From Cepaea nemoralis (Eukaryota > Mollusca > Gastropoda > Stylommatophora > Helicidae): a stretch of DNA of 64,000 nucleotides. The DNA lies in contig JACEFZ010013499.1 of NCBI GenBank assembly GCA_014155875.1, positions 1 through 64,000 of the forward strand, given 5' to 3'. Positions within the stretch are counted from its first letter, which is position 1. Each line of letters opens with the position of its first letter. The notes below the pieces were generated by a model. It was not told the DNA's origin. It saw nothing but the letters and a program-made list of their open reading frames with translations, and did no database searches. A program made the translations under genes and the position numbers. Shown piece by piece: positions 59,661 through 62,455 of the stretch.

Positions 59661-60453
59661 GGGAGAGGGTGGGGGTGGGAAGGGGGGAAAGAGAGAGGGA
59701 GAGAGGGGGAAAGAGAGAGGGAGAGAGAGGGGGAAAGAGAGACGGAGAGGGAGGGAGGGAGAAAGAGAGAGATCACTGGCATAACGAAATCAACAGCTCT
59801 TCATTGATGTTCATTAGATTTTGTGGACTGTAACTGTATTAAGCAGGCATTATTTTTTTCATTTCTCTATATTTTTATTAAAAACTGCTTTCGTTTTGAT
59901 ACAAAAATAAAACAACGTAAATAAATAACGCGTCTTGTTAGAAATGACGCACAAACTGAAACTTGGATGAGATACCAGTACCAGTACCAGTGAATTGCAA
60001 TGTTAATCTGTTTAATTAATCTCAGATAACTGGTTTCAGAATTAAAAAAAAAAACAACCAAAAAAACAACCACAAAACAATGTTGTTAACTTGAATAAAT
60101 AGACGGTCTAGGTAAACTAAAATCGTTTTATTTTATTTTCCTTCCGTGGTGTACTTGACTATTCAGTCAGTATGATTTGAGTTGACGAATTTGAATACCA
60201 ACTAAATCATAAGTAAAGTATTGAGAATTCATAATGAACTAAGAGATGTAATTAAAAAAAAAAAAAGTATAATTTACCAAGGTGCGTAAAACATCACAAA
60301 ATTTCTACTTGTTAGTAATCCTTCTGCAAATGTTTTGGTATCGTAGATCACAGCATTTGTCCTATGCTTTTCGTCCCCATACACTAGAAACGTTAATGAA
60401 AAGAATATTATAAAGCACAGCATGTAAACTTGGGAGATCGTATTTCTTGCCAT
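32814..60453 (-). CDS. TXNDC5: TXNDC5/ERp46-like ER thioredoxin-domain protein, nine exons (whole gene)
   Basis: Nine exons with GT-AG borders and matching phases give a 409-residue protein. Residues 1-26 are a signal peptide with a hydrophobic core (MLCFIIFFSLTFLVY). Three thioredoxin domains follow with CGHC at 60-63, 200-203 and 325-328, and cis-prolines at P108, P246 and P370. The C-terminus is HDEL, an ER-retention signal. Human TXNDC5 is 432 residues with the same three-domain plan, whereas PDI proper has a different a-b-b'-a' layout. The family oxidises and isomerises disulfides in client proteins, accepting oxidation from peroxiredoxin 4. Introns are 2.2-5.0 kb and packed with repeats. 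Exons were placed by reading splice sites and homology by eye; all nine concatenate without a frame break. Confidence 0.96.
33090..33222. repeat. About 85-bp AT-rich tandem repeat, left part
   Basis: Units with ATTTACTTTATAACAAAGTA and AATATTTAAATGCCCACC. It continues after the mariner at 33753-33960. Confidence 0.8.
33223..33752 (+). mobile_element. Deleted mariner/MITE with 24-bp inverted repeats
   Basis: GAGGGGGTTTCAAATGAAAA at the left and its inverse at the right (TTTTCATTTGAAGCCCCCTC) end the element, beside TA dinucleotides. Inside, broken frames give QQVYEWSRKFQNG and TAAVEGLIQENHQLTVRE, which are the N-terminal helix-turn-helix region of a mariner transposase. The catalytic part is deleted. 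It differs from the mariner at 26434-26953. It interrupts an 85-bp tandem repeat. Confidence 0.9.
33753..33965. repeat. About 85-bp AT-rich tandem repeat, right part
   Basis: Two and a half further units of the array seen at 33090-33222. Confidence 0.8.
34040..34870. repeat. About 45-bp tandem repeat, split by a SINE
   Basis: Units like TATAAACCAATCAGAACTCA plus ATTGGTGCTAGACCCATATT, about 12 in all, interrupted by SINE C at 34335-34575. Confidence 0.93.
34335..34575 (-). mobile_element. tRNA-derived SINE family C
   Basis: Minus-strand head GGCGAAGTGGTCAAGCGGTT near 34565 (A-box region) and GGGTTCGATTCCAGG near 34515 (a good B-box). The best-preserved family C copy in the window. CTCAATTGGTGATGT stands on both sides but is also part of the array unit. 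Confidence 0.9.
34871..35045 (-). mobile_element. tRNA-derived SINE family F
   Basis: Minus strand: GGGAGCCTGGGTGGCATGG head, B-box-like GGGTTCAATCC near 34985, body with CCTAGGCTCCCAGCG. Confidence 0.85.
35046..35299 (-). mobile_element. Probable LINE C-terminal remnant
   Basis: TTTCAGCTTCCAAGACATGAAGC resembles the LINE fragments at 37800-38060 and 51830-51985. Heavily decayed. Confidence 0.4.
35300..35402 (-). mobile_element. SINE family C, partial
   Basis: CTTCATTACACTGGGTTGG and ACTTGGTCTCTTTCCAC match the 3' part of family C only. Confidence 0.6.
35420..36035 (+). mobile_element. LINE family E: RNase H region, tandemly duplicated
   Basis: Two copies of about 230 bp (35434-35662 and 35666-35890) each encode GHAGVRRNEQADRL, typical of the RNase H domain of some non-LTR elements, followed by a C-terminal part (LRGKTRRIFNQMAVGTISS, RWLLNEGMEHVWECPE) only after the second. 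It ends CTCAACTCAACTC. Frames are broken. Confidence 0.85.
36036..36430. other. Unassigned; partial SINE words
   Basis: ACCGCGTTCGAAACACAGC at 36400-36418 is a family A SINE B-box region, but no more of it is clear. Confidence 0.35.
36431..36690 (-). mobile_element. tRNA-derived SINE family F
   Basis: Minus strand: GCTGTGGTTAGCACACTTGCC head, AGAGTTCAAGTCC near 36612. The 3' part (ATCAGCACTCAAGGGGTG) is duplicated at 36430-36490. Confidence 0.75.
36728..36851 (-). CDS. TXNDC5: TXNDC5 exon 8 (CGHC of domain 3)
   Basis: The last base of W324, then CGHCKKLVPVWEEVAEAF and IAKLDCTLYKDVCQKYQ. Acceptor TTTTTCAG, donor GTGAGG. 124 bp. Confidence 0.96.
36915..37155 (+). mobile_element. tRNA-derived SINE family A
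   Basis: Head CTCCGTGGCATAGGGGTTAC, B-box-like TTTCAAATACAGC, body CAGAAAGCAATGGCAAAC and ACTTGCCAAGAGATCC, 3' end GGTGTTGACTGTAAAAGGA. It lies 64 bp beyond TXNDC5 exon 8 in the intron. Confidence 0.85.
37156..37798. other. Unassigned intronic sequence
   Basis: Mixed composition. No motif beyond short pyrimidine runs. Confidence 0.3.
37799..38060 (-). mobile_element. LINE C-terminal fragment
   Basis: Minus strand encodes MSHKLKYFGHNKHRSGWEQT followed by a GRRGCGQP-like segment, the usual tail region of a non-LTR element. Related to 51830-51985. Confidence 0.75.
38090..38164 (-). mobile_element. LINE RT fragment, distal flank of minisatellite
   Basis: Minus strand reads LNSIKSLRHNTNKEVK-like residues and continues the reading of 38581-38690 across the array. 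Confidence 0.7.
38165..38580. repeat. 31-bp minisatellite grown from LINE sequence
   Basis: About 13 units of CCTTGTGCCATAACTCCTTA plus AAACTGTTTAA. The unit matches the LINE region around 45685-45715 read in reverse (GTACCACAGGTTCTTAATAC, TGTTTAACC). The flanks on both sides are the adjoining LINE parts. Confidence 0.92.
38581..38690 (-). mobile_element. LINE RT fragment, proximal flank of minisatellite
   Basis: Minus strand reads LLGSIINNVGDFNRVRCRLA and VMQRL, the conserved FLGS..I...GD region of non-LTR reverse transcriptases. Confidence 0.75.
38691..39010. repeat. Imperfect 60-70-bp tandem repeat
   Basis: ACTCACTTTGTTCTAGTTGT, TTCTATTCTGGTTGTTAA and CTCAGGCAG recur four to five times. 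Confidence 0.75.
39011..39182. other. Unassigned sequence
   Basis: Nothing recognised. Confidence 0.3.
39183..39625 (-). mobile_element. LINE family alpha, best C-terminal copy
   Basis: Plus strand opens with (ATC)n, the LINE tail. The minus strand keeps a 95-codon frame at 39498-39211 including LIREIRHRQSQFFGHVMRR, NKLDNLVTTGKIEDKRTRGR and MWHGQDKSTEMIHDSGDR. It is the reference copy for the alpha family. Confidence 0.93.
39632..39790 (+). mobile_element. LINE RT fragment (FEYLGS)
   Basis: Plus strand reads VSSFEYLGSLLVDDGQVK and DITRRTNIAVQKLK, the region after motif C of a non-LTR reverse transcriptase. It is opposite in orientation to the adjacent alpha copy. Confidence 0.75.
39791..40170. 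other. Unassigned intronic sequence
   Basis: A 104-codon frame at 39841-40155 has no recognisable domain. I treat it as chance. Confidence 0.3.
40171..40668 (+). repeat. Dispersed repeat D, full copy
   Basis: One of four copies (others at 43565-44045, 45095-45400 and 51985-52370, all inverted relative to this one). A similar reading in each copy gives LVPDVLVLPFLWS, then REGSxxMGNTWSL and ending KMARCQ, preceded by GRADQ-like residues. The best frame here is 125 codons at 40290-40664. Identity unknown. Confidence 0.75.
40669..40995 (+). mobile_element. LINE C-terminal fragment
   Basis: HWWERRTNRSIQQEKELLKK, IKYSGSIKRHESIEKIIREG and, after a stop, RRAGPERRWIQDV follow the plan of LINE tails (..W.DR.TN..., ..FGH..R...., G.R.R.R..W..D). 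The family is different from alpha-gamma. Confidence 0.8.
41171..41256 (-). CDS. TXNDC5: TXNDC5 exon 7 (start of domain 3)
   Basis: Residues 296-323 plus two bases of W324: SKVVALTDETFESHI, LVFVKFFAP. Acceptor TCCACAG, donor CCTTG|GTGAGT. It splits the Trp codon exactly as exon 1 does. Confidence 0.95.
41395..41716 (+). mobile_element. LINE C-terminal fragment, GCTCAAGAGG end
   Basis: Encodes, with one frame change, RRWNYIGHVLRMDKT-like residues and KRKWGRPRETLSRTIIREGS, NRRTWKAMTSALSAA and GSR near the 3' end. Its end was the target for the 50-bp insertion that follows. Confidence 0.82.
41705..41716. repeat. Target duplication, left (GGCTCAAGAGGA)
   Basis: Pairs with 41767-41778. Confidence 0.85.
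41717..41766 (-). mobile_element. 50-bp LINE family E stub
   Basis: A (TTGA)n run, then TTTAGGAACCGACATCACAG and CATTCGG, the same as the 3' end of the longer family E copy at 46480-46765. It is an extreme 5' truncation with an intact 12-bp duplication. Confidence 0.85.
41767..41778. repeat. Target duplication, right (GGCTCAAGAGGA)
   Basis: Pairs with 41705-41716. Confidence 0.85.
41865..42485. repeat. 57-bp minisatellite
   Basis: About 10.5 units. The inner units (about 42000-42430) look identical: GTGTTGATTGGTGCTCACAG, AAGTAGAAGAAGGAAGTAGA, AATTAGAGGATACACTA. Because 57 is divisible by three, the minus strand stays open for 192 codons with a 19-residue repeat (STSFFYFCEHQSTLVYPLI). It lies in a TXNDC5 intron and has no start context or splice sites, so I do not call it a protein. 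Confidence 0.97.
42486..43438. other. Unassigned intronic sequence
   Basis: Contains CA/TA-rich runs at 43175-43230. Short frames have no motifs. Confidence 0.3.
43439..43564 (+). mobile_element. tRNA-derived SINE family F
   Basis: GCCAGCAGGCTTGCCTTGTG head part, B-box-like TGTTCAAATCCCC near 43468, body CAGCCTAAAACGAGTACC. Confidence 0.7.
43565..44045 (-). repeat. Dispersed repeat D
   Basis: Inverted relative to 40171-40668. Shared words include GTAAAATGGAGTTATACCTC at 43600-43620 and GCGCTAACAGAAAGCAGATA near 43985. Minus-strand readings include GNWSRMEAPTGRQLEYCFAD and LVPVVLVLPLLWS. Confidence 0.75.
44138..44390 (+). mobile_element. tRNA-derived SINE family A (well preserved)
   Basis: Head AGCTGTGTGGCGAAGGGGTT (A-box region) and B-box-like TGCGTTCGAAGC at 44203. 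Body CTCAGAAAGCAATGGCAATC, 3' end GAGGTTGACTGCGATGTCC. Confidence 0.88.
44461..44577 (-). CDS. TXNDC5: TXNDC5 exon 6 (end of domain 2, linker)
   Basis: Residues 257-295: IEKYGGKRTYEALKTYV, then a charged linker (SEDTVDRVEEKLP). Acceptor AGTCTAG, donor GTAAGT, a consensus site. 117 bp, phase 0. Confidence 0.94.
44722..44990 (+). mobile_element. tRNA-derived SINE family G (full)
   Basis: Head TCAGCACGGCTGAATGGATA, B-box GGGTTCAACCCC near 44791, body GGATGTAAATTACAAGTACC and CAGAAGTTGGAGTGGGACAC, 3' region AAAATCAGTCCAGTACAC. Confidence 0.88.
45095..45400 (-). repeat. Dispersed repeat D, partial
   Basis: Minus strand reads LVPDVLV and RQREGTCHLGTTCSLKLCPG, ending KIARCHSHL. Diverged from the other copies. 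Confidence 0.65.
45401..45635. other. Unassigned sequence
   Basis: AGGTTATTAAACCCCCATTCTG-like words occur twice (45510 and 45605). Nothing else. Confidence 0.3.
45636..45805 (+). mobile_element. LINE RT fragment (parent type of the 31-bp minisatellite)
   Basis: Reads AMQRLNSIKNLWYNTSKQVK and VAMLRTYIFPVATS, a conserved post-motif-C part of a non-LTR reverse transcriptase. The bases for RLNSIKNLWYN match the repeat unit at 38165-38580 in reverse. Confidence 0.82.
45985..46115 (+). mobile_element. SINE family F, 3' part
   Basis: GAGCTCCCAGGTCAAACC, TGTTACCAGAAATTG and GATGTGATAATGACAACATC match the body of family F. No head. Confidence 0.6.
46116..46479. other. Unassigned intronic sequence
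   Basis: A 94-codon frame (46200-46484) has no motif. Confidence 0.3.
46480..46765 (-). mobile_element. LINE family E, 3' end with (TGAT)n tail
   Basis: Plus strand starts (GATT)n then TTTAGGAACCGACATCACAG. Minus strand encodes NSSLAAEDGDGALMGMSR-type residues, corresponding to the EHVWECPECCDV end of family E. It supplies the reference for the 50-bp stub at 41717. Confidence 0.78.
46766..47200. other. Unassigned intronic sequence
   Basis: AGGACCATAxxGTCATCxGTCTGTC occurs twice at 46950-47020. Otherwise nothing. Confidence 0.3.
47221..47307 (-). CDS. TXNDC5: TXNDC5 exon 5 (domain 2, cis-proline part)
   Basis: Residues 228-256: IDCTEDADIC, YGVKSYPSLLWFKGGEK. Acceptor TTCACAG. The in-frame donor is the weak GTTGGT; the better-looking GTATAT four bases later would shift the frame into a stop in exon 6. 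Confidence 0.9.
47425..47790 (+). mobile_element. LINE family E, RNase H and C-terminal end
   Basis: STWHVGVRCNVQAS-like residues near 47440-47480 correspond to GHAGVRRNEQADRL of 35420-36035. Then RWLFNQAATSANNSLGTLHW and GLEHVW, a stop and CPECHDD follow. Decayed. Confidence 0.75.
47797..47967. repeat. 76-bp inverted repeat (foldback)
   Basis: ACTAGACTCAAGTTTTGCTC ... CGAACTCTGG (47797-47873) is mirrored by CCAGAGTTTGACCCC ... GCGAAACTTGAGTCTGGT (47888-47967), about 85% complementary, with a loop of about 14 bases. It could be a foldback MITE or two head-to-head SINE pieces. Confidence 0.85.
47968..48070 (+). repeat. Dispersed repeat K
   Basis: AAGGTTCGTACTGGAATGTGA and TTGCCAGTTGTGGGTTGTTC match 18796-18930 in inverse orientation. 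Confidence 0.6.
48165..48252. repeat. About 29-bp tandem repeat, left part
   Basis: GTGCTATAGGTATAGACACT and AATATGTAT units. They resume at 48505. Confidence 0.8.
48262..48500 (-). mobile_element. SINE family A, subfamily A2
   Basis: The body is as in family A (GTTAGCATATCCTTTACAGG, GCTCAGTAGTTTGCCATTGC) but the head region is different: GAACCGCTACCGATTCTCAC and GGGATTACGGAGAAAG, shared with 61165-61590. It splits the 29-bp repeat. Confidence 0.8.
48505..48592. repeat. About 29-bp tandem repeat, right part
   Basis: Three further units of the 48165-48252 array. Confidence 0.8.
48593..48925 (+). mobile_element. LINE fragment (NEAMRVILGCTRDT)
   Basis: Reads KEYGVGLLSVKESAGETRAH-type residues, then NEAMRVILGCTRDT, the spacer between RT and RNase H in RNase-H-bearing LINEs. 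Probably the same family E. Broken frames. Confidence 0.75.
48944..49245. repeat. 151-bp tandem duplication
   Basis: GCAGAGAGTGACCAGAGGAT ... ACTACTGAAACCGAA is repeated at an offset of 151 bp with few differences. Confidence 0.92.
49246..49595. other. Unassigned intronic sequence
   Basis: No motif recognised. Confidence 0.3.
49596..49750 (+). mobile_element. LINE family E, C-terminal end
   Basis: TGAISTGTLRWLSQMRTEPI, WECPKCCDA and the terminal CTCAACTCAACTT match the end of 35420-36035. Confidence 0.75.
50001..50228 (-). CDS. TXNDC5: TXNDC5 exon 4 (domain 2 with CGHC)
   Basis: Residues 152-227: a linker, then RAVFLTNENFAEKI and FIDFYAPWCGHCKQMAP, ending TIAK. Acceptor CAAACAG, donor GTAATT. 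Here the active-site Trp-Cys is not split by an intron, unlike domains 1 and 3. Confidence 0.96.
50296..50520 (-). mobile_element. Mariner remnant, terminal repeat and transposase C-terminus
   Basis: ACACGAGGGAAAGTCAATAA is the terminal inverted repeat. The minus strand then encodes CEVKTWFRKQSRRFYADGL and KRWDKYINVGGNY, with one stop. Closest to 26434-26953. Confidence 0.88.
50521..50650 (+). mobile_element. Mariner transposase internal fragment, inverted
   Basis: Plus strand reads EVLEHPPYSP and, after a one-base loss, SDFHLFGPLKTHLGRHFAND and AEI. HPPYSPD...DFHLF is the catalytic third-Asp region of mariner transposase. It is in the opposite orientation to the fragment directly before it. 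Confidence 0.85.
50690..51772. repeat. 39-bp minisatellite, about 26 units
   Basis: The basic unit is GATTGGAGACATCCAAGTGA plus TTGAGCTGGTTGCACTCAT. Longer variants insert AACCAAGCCTTGTA. The unit is 13 codons, so several frames stay open on both strands (up to 284 codons on the minus strand, 51837-50983). Signs of a real protein are absent: it lies in an intron and all frames drift. Confidence 0.97.
51828..51984 (-). mobile_element. LINE C-terminal fragment
   Basis: Minus strand: FMSQKLKYFGHSKYHRTVMG, as at 37799-38060. Confidence 0.7.
51985..52370 (-). repeat. Dispersed repeat D
   Basis: GTAAAATGGAGTTATACCTC at 52030, TGATCCCTCTCTCGGC, GAACAAAACAAGCTGCAGA. Closely related to 43565-44045 in the same orientation. 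Confidence 0.75.
52371..53200. other. Mostly unassigned; weak LINE alpha words
   Basis: GGACAAGCCATCTAGGTATTT at 52632-52652 resembles the alpha LINE but no clear alignment extends. The rest is AT-rich. Confidence 0.35.
53201..53605 (-). mobile_element. LINE family alpha, diverged 3' end
   Basis: CTCATGTGCCATGTGACAAG start, CACTTGGACAAGCCATCTC, GTTTATTTCTCCTCGTAACATG and CAGAAACCACATTTCTACTG keep the order of the 39183 copy. Strongly decayed. Confidence 0.7.
53606..54635. other. Unassigned intronic sequence
   Basis: Short repeats (TAATAGATAGATAATAA near 53830). No gene or element recognised. Confidence 0.35.
54636..54862 (-). mobile_element. tRNA-derived SINE family C, diverged
   Basis: TTGACTTCATTGCAACAG, TATGGCTCAGTGTCTTTCTG and CTTGAACCGAATGACAGAG follow family C order. 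The head at 54862 is degraded. Confidence 0.7.
54863..55070 (+). repeat. GA/GTGA-rich purine repeat
   Basis: GAAAGAGAGAAAGTGTG-type units. No coding value. Confidence 0.93.
55071..55172 (+). mobile_element. LINE family E, last codons
   Basis: TCTCTGGCTGTTGCAGATGA, GAATGTCCTGAGTGCTGAGA and the CTCAACTCAAATCAACTC end match other family E tails. Confidence 0.65.
55261..55446 (-). CDS. TXNDC5: TXNDC5 exon 3 (rest of domain 1, linker)
   Basis: Residues 90-151: VDCTIYTDLC (a second Cys pair), GFPTLKFF with the cis-proline, YKGKRDLGSLKKFV, then an acidic linker. Acceptor TAAAG, donor GTATGG. 186 bp, phase 0 at both ends. Confidence 0.96.
55620..55858 (-). mobile_element. SINE family B, first copy of a tandem pair
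   Basis: Minus strand: GGGAGACCCAGGTTCAAATC near 55735 and GGTGGCCTTAATTCC end. The segment from the SINE to the adjoining LINE words (AACGCTAAATCAGTAAATC) is repeated at 55862-56090. Confidence 0.85.
55862..56090 (-). mobile_element. SINE family B, second copy of a tandem pair
   Basis: As above, with B-box GGTTCGAAACC near 55950. The pair differs at about one base in ten. Confidence 0.85.
56045..56235 (+). mobile_element. LINE fragment (WRMTK..NKLQTFIKQCL)
   Basis: Plus strand: LYDSEKWRMTKTIMNKLQTF, IKQCLSRTKGLKWYDRITDA and ELRERI, the YGSE.W......LQTF..RCLR.I....W.D region of LINEs. The first words also end the SINE copy at 55858, so the duplication included them. Confidence 0.85.
56385..56620 (-). 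repeat. Dispersed repeat I
   Basis: Starts (TTAG)n, then CGAGGTTCCAACTTCACGGC and CTCCTCACTGCCCCATGTGA. Inverse relative to 27239-27505. Confidence 0.7.
56621..56935 (-). mobile_element. tRNA-derived SINE family C (variant)
   Basis: GAGGTTTTATCCCATAGGC, TCTTTCTGCAGGGCGACC and GGAGTCTCCTGAAAAATACA match family C. The part beyond 56770 is specific to this copy. Confidence 0.7.
56925..57010 (-). repeat. Dispersed repeat H
   Basis: CTTAGTCGCCTCTTAAGACA and GTTACTATTCTTTGCTCCC, inverse relative to 18700-18795. Confidence 0.6.
57217..57225. repeat. SINE A target duplication, left (CTTCTGCAG)
   Basis: Pairs with 57466-57474. Confidence 0.85.
57226..57465 (-). mobile_element. tRNA-derived SINE family A, nested in SINE C
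   Basis: A 240-bp insertion with a poly(T)/poly(A) run at its 3' end (57226-57241), the family A body (CAGTAGTTTGCCATTGCTTTC) and a head with GCGTTCGAAAC on the minus strand. It gives the exact length of a family A unit. Confidence 0.9.
57466..57474. repeat. SINE A target duplication, right (CTTCTGCAG)
   Basis: Pairs with 57217-57225. Confidence 0.85.
57680..57790 (+). repeat. Dispersed repeat H
   Basis: ATGGCCCATAAGGGAAGCAA, AACTGTAACCTAACATG. Same orientation as 18700-18795. Confidence 0.6.
57966..58056 (-). CDS. TXNDC5: TXNDC5 exon 2 (CGHC of domain 1)
   Basis: It starts with the last base of W59 after an ATAG acceptor, then CGHCKNLAPTWDELARIYSG, ending ISK before GTATGC. 91 bp, ends in phase 0. 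Confidence 0.96.
58385..58815 (-). mobile_element. LINE family alpha, 3' end
   Basis: TGATGTACCATGCTGGTAAG start, CACCAGAGTCGTGGATCAGC, CTTGCCAGTTGTCACCAAG, GAAACCACATATCCACTG. A good match to 39183-39625. Confidence 0.88.
58816..59600. other. Unassigned intronic sequence
   Basis: From 58885 a SINE-like stretch (AGTCAAGTCGCTTGCCTCAC, GAAGTCAGTCC) may be a degraded family C copy up to 59090. The rest is AT-rich. Confidence 0.35.
59605..59772 (+). repeat. (GA)n purine repeat
   Basis: About 25 GA units, then GGGGAGAGGGTGGGGG and GAGAGGGAGAGAG blocks. Frames through it are artefacts. Confidence 0.95.
59773..60277. other. TXNDC5 intron 1, promoter-proximal part
   Basis: AT-rich with A-runs at 60040-60065 and 60254-60266. 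No element recognised. Confidence 0.4.
60278..60453 (-). CDS. TXNDC5: TXNDC5 exon 1 (start, signal peptide, domain 1 start)
   Basis: It encodes residues 1-58 and two bases of W59. The ATG at 60453-60451 opens a signal peptide, and the exon runs to FVMFYAP. The donor is CCTTG|GTAAAT. This is the first ATG before a credible signal peptide. Confidence 0.94.
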
Positions 60454-60782
60454 TTTGACACTGCGTTGTCACCACACCTTACCGTCTTTCAACGCAAAAT
60501 CAATGAGACTGTTGTTATCATTCGGAGTATTTCGGCAATCGGTAATGTTTGCGTGGCAACAAATATGGCGGGTATTGTTTGATGGGGGAAGACCTGAGAC
60601 TTGTCAATAATATTAATATATATTATAAACAACAACCTGCGATAAAGATTGATTATGAAGTAGGTTAATATAAGCCTATTAAAAGCGGTGTGTGACAGGG
60701 TTTTCCCCCCTATATGCAGTTAAAATATTAGAAATTTAGAAGACTTGAGAGGAATCGCCGTTGAGGAACATAAACATCAATT
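60454..60782 (-). promoter_or_regulatory. TXNDC5 5' flank / presumed promoter region
   Basis: No TATA box at a fitting distance. AATATGGCGGG at about 60563-60573, on the plus strand, resembles a YY1 site (ATGGCGG core), which often lies near transcription starts of housekeeping genes. The 5' untranslated region and start site cannot be placed from sequence alone. Confidence 0.35.
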
Positions 60783-61160
60783 CTCTTCTTCTTCTTCTTC
60801 TTCTTCTTCTTCAGCGTTCCGAGCCATTGAAGTTCTTTGCTGCAAATACAATCCGTCTCCATTCGTCTCTCTGGTGGACCTTCTCTTGCCAGTCGCTGAT
60901 TCCAAGTGCTTGTAGGTCTGTATATATATTATCTCTCCACCGCCTTCTTGGTCTACCTCGGGGTCTACGGTCATTTATTTCCTGAGTGTAAGCGAGTTTT
61001 GTTTCCCTATTATCTTCCATTCTTTCTATATGCCCCAGCCATTGTAGTCTATTAGCCTTCATGATACCAGTGATTAGCGGGGACTTAAACAGATCATAAA
61101 TGTCTTTGTTACTTCTTCTTTTCCACTCTCCACTTAAAATATTATTTTTCCCCCTCATAT
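60783..61160 (-). mobile_element. LINE family gamma, best copy, (TTC)n at its 3' end
   Basis: A 115-codon minus-strand frame (61158-60811): NKDIYDLFKSPLITGIMKAN, RLQWLGHIERMEDNRETKLA, RRPRGRPRRRWRDN and WQEKVHQRDEWRRIVFAAKN, ending NGSER and stop, followed by (GAA)n. A 5'-truncated but little-mutated LINE end. Confidence 0.93.
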
Positions 61161-61278
61161 CCTATTAGTATTCCAGGACATCGCTCTCAACACCAGCATT
61201 TTACCGCTGTTGTTGATTTCCTGGCAAGTTTACGCTCAGTAGTTTGCCATTGCTTTCTGAGCGGCCGGCTCACTTATC

Positions 61279-61285
61279 TCGTAAG
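61279..61285. repeat. Target duplication, left (TCGTAAG)
   Basis: Pairs with 61477-61483. The related copy near 48388-48396 has the site once (CATAAG). Confidence 0.75.
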
Positions 61286-61476
61286 TCTTCTTCTTTCGTT
61301 CGCCTAAAATAAACTATGTCTATAAACTGCAATGTTGTCTCTTGTATGAATCTAACAGTCTTGTTTCAGTTCACTCAGCGGTCCATATAGTTTATCTTCC
61401 ACTGTTGTCTCTCTAGGCCAGAAGGTTCGCCTGGATATGTTGTAGTTTGGGCAATCCTGGAGTATGTGCTCTGCTG
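61286..61476 (-). mobile_element. 191-bp LINE 3' fragment with GAACGAAAGAAGAAGA tail
   Basis: Minus strand reads AEHILQDCPNYNISRRTFWP and VEDKLYGPLSELK, a C-terminal zinc-finger region (H...C) typical of some LINEs, then a tail GGCGAACGAAAGAAGAAGA. The tail is shared with the SINE at 31851-31988. Confidence 0.88.
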
Positions 61477-61483
61477 TCGTAAG
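61477..61483. repeat. Target duplication, right (TCGTAAG)
   Basis: Pairs with 61279-61285. Confidence 0.75.
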
Positions 61484-61604
61484 TGACGGAAGCGGCGAGA
61501 ACCGCGACCGATTCTCGCGCAGCTGCGTTTGCTCACGTGGTTAAACGTGATTACGGAGAAACTCGCTAACACCTTAGGCTTAGCCAGGGAGACTGACAAG
61601 ATAT

Positions 61605-62015
61605 TATTAGTGTCCGAAAATAAGACCGGGTCTTATATTAATTTTATCTTCAAAAGTGCACTAGGGCTTATTTTCGTAGAATGTCAGATTTTATTTTTTC
61701 AGATACAAACATGACATTTATTCATATACATAATTCTACATTTAATAAAATACAGTCATGCCATTTTCTTCTGAAACAACCTCATTCATAACTCTCAAAA
61801 TCCCGAATTCCGTCTGATCAATTATCGTTTGAGATCCTAGGCCCAAAAACACTGCAATTTCATCCATAGCAATCATACTGGAGAGTTGTTAGTTAGAAAA
61901 GTCGATGCTTTAAAGAAAGTACTTGAATACAAATGCACGTTTAATAACTTCATTTTAGCTAACGATCTTAACTAGGGCTTATTTCAGGGGTAGGTCTTAT
62001 TATTAAAAGCTTCCT
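61605..62015. mobile_element. MITE-like repeat J, truncated
   Basis: TCCGAAAATAAGACCGGGTC and TTATATTAATTTTA at the left, and CAGGGGTAGGTCTTATTATT at the right, match the ends of 21612-22165 in reverse order. Confidence 0.65.
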
Positions 62016-62054
62016 GAAAAATTATGAATCTTGGAATGTAAATTAGGAAGAACT

Positions 62055-62455
62055 TGGAAGCAACAGAGATGTAGTTCCTGAGACGAATGTTGCAAAACCC
62101 TTGAACTGCCAGAGTAATTAACAACGATTGCTGGGAAAAGGCTAATGAAACTAGAACATTATAAACTAACAATAAGAAAGAGACAAACAACTTTCTTTGG
62201 TCATGTGATTAGAAGAGAGGTATTGGAGAACATTGCGACAACTCGAAAGATCGAGGGGGGGGGGGTGGGGGGGGGGGGGGTGGAGACAGGCAGAAGCAGA
62301 TCGAGAGAAATGATGCTGGATGGATTGAGACGGTGGCATGGAGGAATATCATCAGCAGAGTTGATCCAGAATATCAATGACCGACATCTGTGGAGAGGCA
62401 TGAACGCATACGCCAGCTGGCATGACACTTGATGCTGCTGCTTCTGCTGATGATG
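62055..62455 (+). mobile_element. LINE family beta, best C-terminal copy
   Basis: Plus strand: KLEHYKLTIRKRQTTFFGHV, IRREVLENIATTRKIEGG, a G-run expansion at 62255-62281, then MMLDGLRRWHGGISSAELIQ, NINDRHLWRGMNAYASWHDT and stop, followed by GCTGCT/GATGAT repeats. Confidence 0.92.

Larger units (their letters stand above)
61165..61590 (-). mobile_element. SINE family A2, split by a LINE fragment
   Basis: 61165-61285 has the family A body (GCTCAGTAGTTTGCCATTGC). 61477-61590 has the A2 head (GAGAACCGCGACCGATTCTC, GTGATTACGGAGAAAC). The two halves flank a 191-bp insertion. Confidence 0.85.
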
